A stretch of DNA of 64,000 nucleotides. Origin: Doris montereyensis. Taxonomy: Eukaryota; Mollusca; Gastropoda; Nudibranchia; Dorididae. Below, in pieces: positions 55,750 through 64,000 of the stretch. The notes beneath the pieces were generated by a model that saw only the letters and a program-made list of their open reading frames with translations, did not search any database and was not told where the DNA came from. The number at the start of each line of letters is the position of its first letter. Position 1 is the first letter of the stretch. The position numbers were made by a program, and so were the translations under genes. The DNA is taken from NCBI GenBank assembly GCA_037039925.1, contig JAXRKP010000304.1:293501-357500 (forward strand), in the 5' to 3' direction.

Positions 55750-57184
55750 CTCCTCCCAGGTGGGAAAGGAGAAGGAAGGAAAATATTCCACAGGTTTTTT
55801 TTTCTTTTAATTTATTTGTTAATTTCTTTGCTTACAAAGTTTAGTGTTATTTGTATACACTGCTTAATGTCATGTTATGCTCGAATCCCTGTCTTGTTGG
55901 TTCCAAAATATGTTTAGCTTTTTGCCTTCAAGGTATAAAAAAGCCTTCTTTGATTTATCATGCACCTAGGCTTTGAGTCAGCATCTTTTTTTTTTTTTAG
56001 TGACAATTTTTTCTCTGTTTCACTTAGTTATAGATGTATGCGGAAAGTTACACATTATTGTACAATGTAAAAAGTGACACACTGTAATTTAAAAAGTTTT
56101 GCACTTTTATTCAAACTGCACATCATTGATTTACAGGTCTGTTAAAGAATTACATGTCAGACTGACACTGACAGATAAAGCCAATTTTGGATTTAAAAAA
56201 ATGAAGAGTAGAGATTGAGCAGTATGATTATTAAAATTTATGAAAAGTATAAGTGAGGGACAAAAACAAAAGCATCTTTCATTGTAAAATTTGTTGTGAG
56301 AACTAGTTATTGGATGACTTTGCCAAACACATTTCCCGAAGCAATTCAGGTTTCATGTGTTCACCTCCATTGATTTCAATTGTGTATATTCTGGCTCTTT
56401 AGTATGCAGATGTAGATTTAAATTCTTTTGACGAGTCATATTGATATGTCACTTCATTCCTTGGGACCTCCTGCCTGTACAAGTTTTAATTTGACTTGCC
56501 CAAAACCACATATGTACAACAATGCAAGGAGTTGTGACATTTTTTTCCAATGCGATATGTCGAAAATTTAGTATTTCATATTCAACTTAAAGAAAACCAA
56601 TGACAATGACGATGTAGAAAATACTTATTTAAAATGATGGTGTTTTGCTTGCAAATGAGTTTCATGTGGAGCTGTTTTCTATGAGAATAAATGTACATGA
56701 CTTTCATGACACTGTTGCATTTCAAAAGTCTTCGATATCATTTGTTGAGGAGAGAGGAAGCAAAGCAGAGTTTGTGTCATGTAATATTTCTGTTTGTGGG
56801 TGTAGATCTTAATTTTTACTAAAATTTATCTCCAACAATATTCAAGTAGATCTTTTGTATACCAGTATTGGCAGAACTTTCAATAGACAGATATCAAGTA
56901 CTATGTAGATTTTTTGGATACTGGTACTCCTAAGACACAGGTATCAAGTAGATATCAAGTTTTATTTGGCTTTCAGATTGTTTTTTGTTTTAAATAGAAA
57001 ACTAATAGTTATCGTGTAAAAAAAAATTAAAGGAATGGACATCAAAGAAAATCACATTTATGAAAATGAAAAACTGTAAATCCACATAAATCATTGTTAT
57101 GTATACTGTTTTAAAACAGGAAAAGGAAAAATCAAATAAAATCAAATCAAATAGGCTACATATGAATGAGGGCTATAAAATGTT
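55750..57184. other. Probable CLASRP 3' flank; no gene seen
   Basis: AT-rich, no coding sequence recognised. An AATAAA near 56686 could end a long 3' UTR; this is only a possibility. Confidence 0.45.
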
Positions 57185-58024
<840 letters not shown>

Positions 58025-58279
58025 GCCATTGGAAACCTGGCATGATCAGGCCAATGTTCTTTAACATTTCCTTGATTTGACAGCATTCAAGTGTTAAAAT
58101 CAATTAACCAATCAACAAAATTATAATACATGTATAACTATTAGTCAGTTACAAAGCCTGAGTGAGATCACCGTCATGGTGGACAAGGTTTAGTTCAAAT
58201 AAAAAAAAAAACGAAAGTGAAATTTTCATTTAGAACTTTTGATTCCACATCAACAAATATGATCCCTGAGTTTTTGGTA

Positions 58280-58405
58280 GGTGGGATGTTTAATTTGCCC
58301 AGAGTTTACTGTATTGTTATTATCTGCACACAGGACCTCCTTTTTTATCGTCATTCTCCGATGGGACTAGGTGGTGTTGAACCACCTACCTGTTTCCTCT
58401 TAATT
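58280..58405 (-). repeat. SINE family B fragment, reverse, merging into family C
   Basis: TATCTGCACACAGGACCTCC and GTCATTCTCCGATGGGACTA belong to family B; the text then passes into CCTGTTTCCTCTTAATTCAC of family C (to about 58470). Confidence 0.65.
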
Positions 58406-58681
58406 CACCCTGAGATCGTAAATTGATGTAATGGTGGACAGGGTTAATTTCCAAAGAAATAAACAAACAATAGGTCTCCCCCCTCACCCCTTCTGATGAA
58501 ATTTTAGAGCGGTGTTCTATTCTATATTACTAACCTTTGGATTTACCTATAGTAAAGCAGTGGATACGCTTTCAGTATTTAAATTAAATAATATTATACT
58601 TCTTTCCTCACTTGTTTTTCCGTTTGTACTACAGTACCCTAATTCTACCCAACATAGATGATTCAGGCAAATATTGAATTT

Positions 58682-58712
<31 letters not shown>

Positions 58713-58714
58713 AA
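58682..58714. repeat. (AAAG)n microsatellite
   Basis: About eight AAAG units. Confidence 0.95.
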
Positions 58715-59564
58715 AAAATGTATTGAAGTTGATACACCGACTCTGATGTGATAGGCAGCTTGGGATCAAGTGTAAACATATAAATATTTAGAAGTGTGTA
58801 TTCACTCATCTTTTTTAATTTTTAATGGTAATTTTTTAAAAACCCAGTTATGCCCCTTAGTCTAAATGATGCCATGAGCTAATCGTAAAAAATGAGGAGA
58901 GAGGAGAGGAGGGGAAGGAGAATCGATGAAAACGAAATTACGTGAGTACCTTCCACCAGCAAGGGCATCAAATAATTTCATTAACATAACATTAACAATT
59001 ATCATTTTCTTTCTTTGTGTTATTTTTTTCCATGGAATGGCCTGCACAGGAGTTAAAGACAAACAATAAACAAAAAATTAACATAAAAAAAATCCTTTCC
59101 CAAAAGTCTAAATGTCGATCCAGGTGCAAGATCCAGCTTGTCTAGAAGTAGTGTAGTAAGTACCAGTGACCAAGGCTAGTTGTCACCCAAATTATTGCAG
59201 GAAATAGTTTAAAGCCCATGCCAGGATCTCAACACAACCCTTTTTCTATCTAATGAATTTGTGAAGAAAAAACAAGAAACAACTCTTTTATTTAATTTTA
59301 AATTTTTTGGTTTTTGGACTTCGATCAATGTGAAAATAAAATTCATATTAAAAAAAAAAATCTGTCATGAATTTGATGAGAAAAGACAAAGGTCTGTGTA
59401 ACTGTAAGTTGTAAGTCATCAACAACAACAACAAAAGATACAGTGAAGAAAATAATAGATGTAATGTAAATGAAGATTTTTCCAGAAGTTATGGTCTCCC
59501 CCCCCCTCCTTCTATTTGTCTTTAGTGATACATTTGATTTGTTTGTTTCTCCTTTCTTTGTTGG

Positions 59565-59690
59565 TGGTTGTTGGTGGTACTGGTAGGTCCTACTTCTTTC
59601 CTTTCTCTTTTTAATTCATCACCTTACTGTCTCCCTTTCATTTCCTGATATTGGTATCACCGCATATGTGACCGGGATAAATGCTAATGT
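59565..59690 (+). repeat. Short repeat family C copy
   Basis: GGTACTGGTAGGTCCTACTT, then CATCACCTTACTGTCTCCCT, TTCATTTCCTGATATTGG and GTGACCGGGATAAAT. Confidence 0.7.
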
Positions 59691-59849
59691 TTTCATTCTT
59701 CTTTTTATTTCTCTCTTTCTTCTTCTTATTTATTTATTCATTCATTTTTTTAAAAAAAGAAGAAAATGTTAAAAAATTTATTTATGATTTTTATTCATTC
59801 ATTTATTTTTTTATTCATTTATTGAACTATTTATGTATTTATTTGCGGG

Positions 59850-59990
59850 TGGTTGGTGGGCTGCTGGTAAGTTCTATTTCTTCCATTTTACTTTTTTACT
59901 TCTCTTCCAATCCATCTTGCTGTTTCCTCTTAATTCACCTTGAGATCAACAAGGGTGGACAGGGTAAATTTCAAGTAAATAAATGTATTT
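59850..59990 (+). repeat. Short repeat family C copy
   Basis: GGGCTGCTGGTAAGTTCTAT, CATCTTGCTGTTTCCTCTTA, ATTCACCTTGAGATCAACAA and GGGTGGACAGGGTAAATTTC. Confidence 0.75.
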
Positions 59991-60457
59991 ATTTATTCAT
60001 TCATTTTTTTCCGGAATGACGGAGAGGTGACTTTTAATTGTAGTCACTTTCGTGACAATATATGGCAATGTTCCAACGCGGTGAAATCAATAACCTTTTT
60101 AACAGACCTTAAATGATTAATTGGGAGTTGTGATATTTCCCACGTGACCTCAATTTCCTCCATGATGGATCTGGGAACAGCCGAAATGTGCAGTGCCACT
60201 GGAGGTCAAGACTGATGATTGAACATATTTTATATCCATATATATCATAACCTACAGCATGTACTTTTGCAGTATAGGATAATAGCATAGGGAATTTTCT
60301 TTTTGTTACAGTGAGTTCATGTAACGTAGAATAAGTATAAACTACAAATGATATTTAACATTTAATTGTACATTTCTAGTATTTCATTAACTTTAGCATA
60401 ATAATATAACACAATTACCATGGATCAATATAAACATGACGACAGTGACAAACAACG

Positions 60458-60634
60458 ATGACAGTCAATAGATGTGATCATGGTGGTTTTGATGAGGATG
60501 AATTTAAAACGATGTTGTGTAATGATGATGATGATGACGAAGATGATAAAGGTAAAGCACACTTGGTATTACATTGTCATTTACATGCGGTAAATGAATT
60601 CATTCATATGGTAATAAAAGTAGTTTCCAGCTAA
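60458..60634 (+). CDS. Doubtful small acidic ORF, 58 codons
   Basis: ATG 60458 opens MTVNRCDHGGFDEDEFKTML then CNDDDDDEDDKGK. A donor-like AAAG|GTAAAG at 60552 would make it a first exon of about 31 codons. The Asp run comes from a GAT repeat. No homology recognised and no downstream exon found, so this is likely chance. Confidence 0.12.
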   Translation: MTVNRCDHGGFDEDEFKTMLCNDDDDDEDDKGKAHLVLHCHLHAVNEFIHMVIKVVSS

Positions 60635-61072
60635 GGGCACGGTCGTCATGAGACAAGAAAACCGTGCACTTAGGGGACCGTGATCTTAGGCGGATTCACT
60701 TATTTATAGTGGTGATGTAATTTAACGTTGAAGATAATGAAAAAAGTCCATTCTCTAATTTTCCAATTCCGAGTTGTTGTTCTTGGTTACAGGCTTGGAA
60801 CTGTATAGGTACATGAACAAACACAAAGGAAACCTTATACAGATTAATAGATCTACATAATGTATTCTAATTCTATCTATAATATGCAATGGTAGGATCC
60901 CCTGTCTCCCCTAACATTGACTGACCATCTTGAAACATAGAAAAAAGCAACACATTTGAATAAGGAAAAAAGCATGTACCAAAACAGATAAAGGAAGAAT
61001 AATAAAGTCGACGAAGGACAACCTCTCTATCCCTCTCAAATCCTCGACAGACAAACACACAGCACACACACA

Positions 61073-61310
61073 CACACACACACACATACATACGCACACA
61101 CAGATAGACGCAAAGAACTCCTCCCCATTAAAGAAAAAAACCCCAACAAAACGAAACAAAACAAACCCCAACAACCCGGATCCCCCAAAATCCCAAAAAA
61201 AAAAAACCCAGCAAAAAAACCCCCAACAAAAACAAAACAAAAACCAATGAAACAAAAATTACCCACCAAAAAACAAAACAACAACGACAAATAACGCGCA
61301 AACACAAAAA
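61073..61310. repeat. (CA)n followed by A/C-rich low-complexity DNA
   Basis: A short CA run at 61073-61086, then about 180 bp of AAAC/CCCCAAC-type sequence. The Phe/Gly/Cys-rich minus-strand frames over it are artefacts. Confidence 0.85.
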
Positions 61311-61454
61311 GCACCACAGGAATATAATATATTATATGTAATGTAAACCTGGGTTTTATTGGGTATTGAGTTTGCTTTTGATTACTGCTGATTTGCATAT
61401 AACACATTAAGCCATTTTGGTTGTTGAAAAGTTGAGTTTGAGTCCAACACTACG

Positions 61455-61735
61455 CTCCGTATGGGAGAACTCGGTGGTTCAGAGGAAAGGTGTCTGCATC
61501 TCAACCAAAAGGTCGTGGGTTCAAATCCCGGAAGGTTGAAAATTTTCACCTAGTCCTATCGGAGACGGACGGTAACAAAGAAGGTCCCATGCGCAATATT
61601 CTGTGCACGTTAAATATCCTTTGGTTGTTTACACACAGAGCAATCCATGCAAAATTTTAAAAAATCCTACTTCACCAGAAACCCCGAGATCACCTTAGTT
61701 GTGGACATGGGTAAGTAAAATGAAATCAAATTCCA
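61455..61735 (+). repeat. SINE family B copy, near complete
   Basis: GGGAGAACTCGGTGGTTCAG, AAAGGTCGTGGGTTCAAATC, CCTAGTCCTATCGGAGACGG, CACGTTAAATATCCTTTGGT and GAGATCACCTTAGTTGTGGA, with an AATGAAATCAAAT end. Confidence 0.9.
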
Positions 61736-62275
61736 CAAAAAATCCCCACAGGGTTGAGAGAAATTACGGACCGTTTTCATTAAGTTGACATTGACAATTG
61801 CAGGCCTGATCCACGAAATACTCGTATTTATTATTGTCATCGTGTATAGGGTGATGTGATAGTATGAAGCAGACCTAGAGGCCCATAACTCTAAAGCTTC
61901 TCACAATTTCTTTAGCACACGTATCAAGGAAATAACAAGCATTACAAGGCGAAATGTGACAATAAGTGACAAGTCCACTAATAAAGACAGAACAAACGTG
62001 TGACGTTTCGTATAACTCTTCGTCAGACAACAAACGAGAAATATGTAGAATCTACACTGTGGCTCCTTCGTATTATTCACAAGCATTACAAGATATCTCC
62101 TAAGCAATGCGCTGGTCCGTTACAACCTTTACCTCCCAGCTATGACTGCTTCCCATTTTAAGCTAAGTAAAGTGAATGAAAAACAAAAGTCGAATTAAGG
62201 ATCTTTCTCAAGAACACAAATAATTATCATATCAAGCCTACTGTAAGTGAAAGTAGGATTTGAACCCAATGCTGC

Positions 62276-62345
62276 GTCCACACTTGAGCATTTCTCAGTG
62301 AACAGGGCGCACGTTCATTCGGTGCGTTCGTGCTCAAGTGTGGAC
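62276..62345. repeat. Perfect 15-bp inverted repeat, MITE-like hairpin
   Basis: GTCCACACTTGAGCA at 62276-62290 and its exact reverse complement at 62331-62345 enclose 40 bp. Related text (GTCCACACC, GGTGTGGATC) recurs to about 62560. This could be the terminal repeats of a small DNA transposon. Confidence 0.6.
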
Positions 62346-62604
62346 CGCTGTTCAAATAAGAAAGTACATACATGTATGTAACTAACTGTGCACACATTTT
62401 TTCTGTCACGGCAGGGATACGTTCGGTGCGTGCCACCTGCGCAGCGAACAACAACAACAAAAAACAAAACAACAAACTATACGTCCACACCAAAGCGCTT
62501 TGCGCGTCGTGTTAAATTCGTGCACACTGTTTGTGGAAAAATAATCAAGGTGTGGATCGAGCACAGGAAATGAACGTTTCAAGTCCGACAGTGTTTTTAA
62601 AATT

Positions 62605-62920
62605 ATATTTGATTTACCCACATCCACTACTAAGGTGATCTCGGGGTTTTTTAGCAGGATTTTAAATTTTGCCCGTAATGCCATGTAAGCAACCAAGGGA
62701 TCTTTAACATGCATATGATGTTGCGATCTGCACACAGGACCTCATTTTTATCGTCCGTCTCCGATGGGACTAGGTGTCAATCCACCTACCTGAACCAGGG
62801 GGTAGATTTTTCTCGAAAATACTCGAGAAAAATTTTTCAACCGTTGGCGGGGTTTGAACCCACGATCTTTGAGCTCAGAGGCCGACACCTTGCCTCTGGA
62901 CTACTGAGTCCCCTCAATAG
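62605..62920 (-). repeat. SINE family B copy, reverse, most complete
   Basis: TTTACCCACATCCACTACTA, GTGATCTCGGGGTTTTTTAG, ACACAGGACCTCATTTTTAT, CCGTCTCCGATGGGACTAGG, and at the head end GGGGTTTGAACCCACGATCT and GCCGACACCTTGCCTCTGGA. Confidence 0.92.
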
Positions 62921-63277
62921 TGTACCGCTAGACTACTGATGCTCAGTCTGACTTTCTAAACTTTATATTTGTCTATATTGAATCAAGATTTTGCCGAGAA
63001 CAAAATTATGTCTCCTTAAATTAATTACAGAGATTTCACTTATTATGATAAGTTTATCCATGTCTGTCGTAGACAGTGATTTCAATGTGATTTCAAGGTC
63101 TTGAGTTGGGGCTTTGTTCATGCAATATGGAAAGAGAGGTAAATTATTATATTATAGTTTTTCAGAGGCTATATAGGTCATTTGAACTTTAAATGCCCTA
63201 TACATCTCAAAATAATCATGGCGTTTTAAAAATTATTGAACATATTATAGTAATCAATAAGAAGAATGCACATTCAT

Positions 63278-63525
63278 TCATGAGGTCCCAAGTTCGAATC
63301 CTAGCAAAGTCAGGTCCGACGGTGTGTTCCTTAACACATATTTTCCCCACTCTATCCAGGTGAAAATGGGTACAAGCACTAGCTTGGGAGTAAAAATTCG
63401 CGTCAGACCAACGTCCTGGCCAGGAGGTGATTATTATCACCTGTTCCGCTTCACGCTATAGAAATCGGGATAAGCTCCGGCTCTATGGGCTTTAAGGGCC
63501 TTGAAGGAACTTTAAACATTCATTC
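63278..63525 (+). repeat. SINE family A copy
   Basis: The head is truncated, starting ATGAGGTCCCAAGTTCGAAT; then CTATCCAGGTGAAAATGGGT, ACAAGCACTAGCTTGGGAGT, GGTGATTATTATCACCTGTT, CACGCTATAGAAATCGGGAT and GGGCCTTGAAGGAACTTTAA. Confidence 0.9.
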
Positions 63526-64000
63526 ATCATACAAATATTTTAAATTAAAGAGCTCCATATCAATGGCAATTTAAAAAGAATTAATATTGTTTACATTTTT
63601 TGTTTCGAACAGTAAATTATTCCATAACTTGACTGTTCGTATAATGAAAAAGTTATGTCTCACAGAAGTAGAACTTCCTGTCATATAAATCTAAATCTAT
63701 CTCCCTGGGTAAGATCCACATGAGAAAATTTGAAAAATGAGTTATAATCAATATTATCTATGTTATGAATAATCTTATACAATTGATAAGATCCCCCGTT
63801 TTCTTCTGTATTTTCGTGAGAGAGGAGTCGAACATTTTTTTATCTTACATTATTAGGCATATCAACATGTTCCAATATCAGCTGTGACCTTTCACATATT
63901 ATTATGAGCACGTCAATAGTGCTTCAACTATTTCTGTCTATCTACTCGTTCATGTTGTAATGTACTTTATTTATTTACGAGCCATACCGAAAGCTGCATT
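63526..64000. other. No gene seen at the right edge
   Basis: AT-rich, no coding frame or repeat recognised. Confidence 0.5.

Noticed and set aside
60140..60215. Possible promoter with CACGTG and a 17-codon frame (MMDLGTAEMCSATGG)
   Set aside because: A single E-box and a very short frame with no downstream exon; not enough to call a gene.
60873..61407. Phe/Cys-rich minus-strand membrane-like frames
   Set aside because: They arise from CA and A/C-rich low-complexity DNA.

Overview
This window looks like a stretch of an intron-rich, AT-rich animal genome. It carries two multi-exon genes of metazoan families (a CoREST/REST-corepressor gene and a CLASRP splicing-regulator gene), canonical GT-AG introns, tRNA-derived SINEs, several non-LTR retrotransposons of L2/CR1/Jockey and RTE type, and very long CT, AT and tetranucleotide microsatellites. 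The repeat style and a Cys4 finger in the CoREST linker suggest a lophotrochozoan, perhaps a gastropod mollusc. That placement is inference.

Layout: (1) 1-2481, intron or upstream DNA of the CoREST gene, with a ~480-bp CT tract. (2) 2482-7734 (+), the 3' part of the CoREST gene: end of SANT1, a zinc-finger/linker region, SANT2 and a low-complexity C-terminus, followed by 3' UTR-like DNA. (3) 10.0-18.1 kb, gene-poor, with a 21-bp minisatellite and SINE copies. (4) 18143-19000 (-), an unidentified 285-residue acidic protein in one coding exon. (5) 20.2-27.1 kb, an L2-like retrotransposon split by an RTE-like retrotransposon; both are bounded by target-site duplications. (6) 27.1-33.0 kb, two more degraded CR1/Jockey-like fragments and short repeats. 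(7) ~33.0-55.6 kb (+), the CLASRP gene: a probable non-coding first exon, then at least 17 candidate coding exons with an RS domain and a charged C-terminal coiled coil, with SINEs, an inverted RTE copy and microsatellites in its introns. (8) 55.7-64 kb, no recognisable gene; microsatellites, a tandemly duplicated ~414-bp block, SINEs and a MITE-like hairpin.

The two main genes both act in nuclear gene expression: CoREST as scaffold of the LSD1/HDAC co-repressor, CLASRP in alternative splicing through CLK kinases. Nothing shows that they are co-regulated.

Many conserved exons in both genes carry single-base insertions or deletions, several in homopolymers. I read this mainly as uncorrected long-read assembly error, but pseudogenisation or polymorphism cannot be excluded from sequence alone. 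I saw no convincing undescribed biological system. The most interesting points are the nested retrotransposon pair with exact duplications, the 5' UTR repeats of the RTE element, the Cys4 finger in CoREST, and the duplicated microsatellite block.
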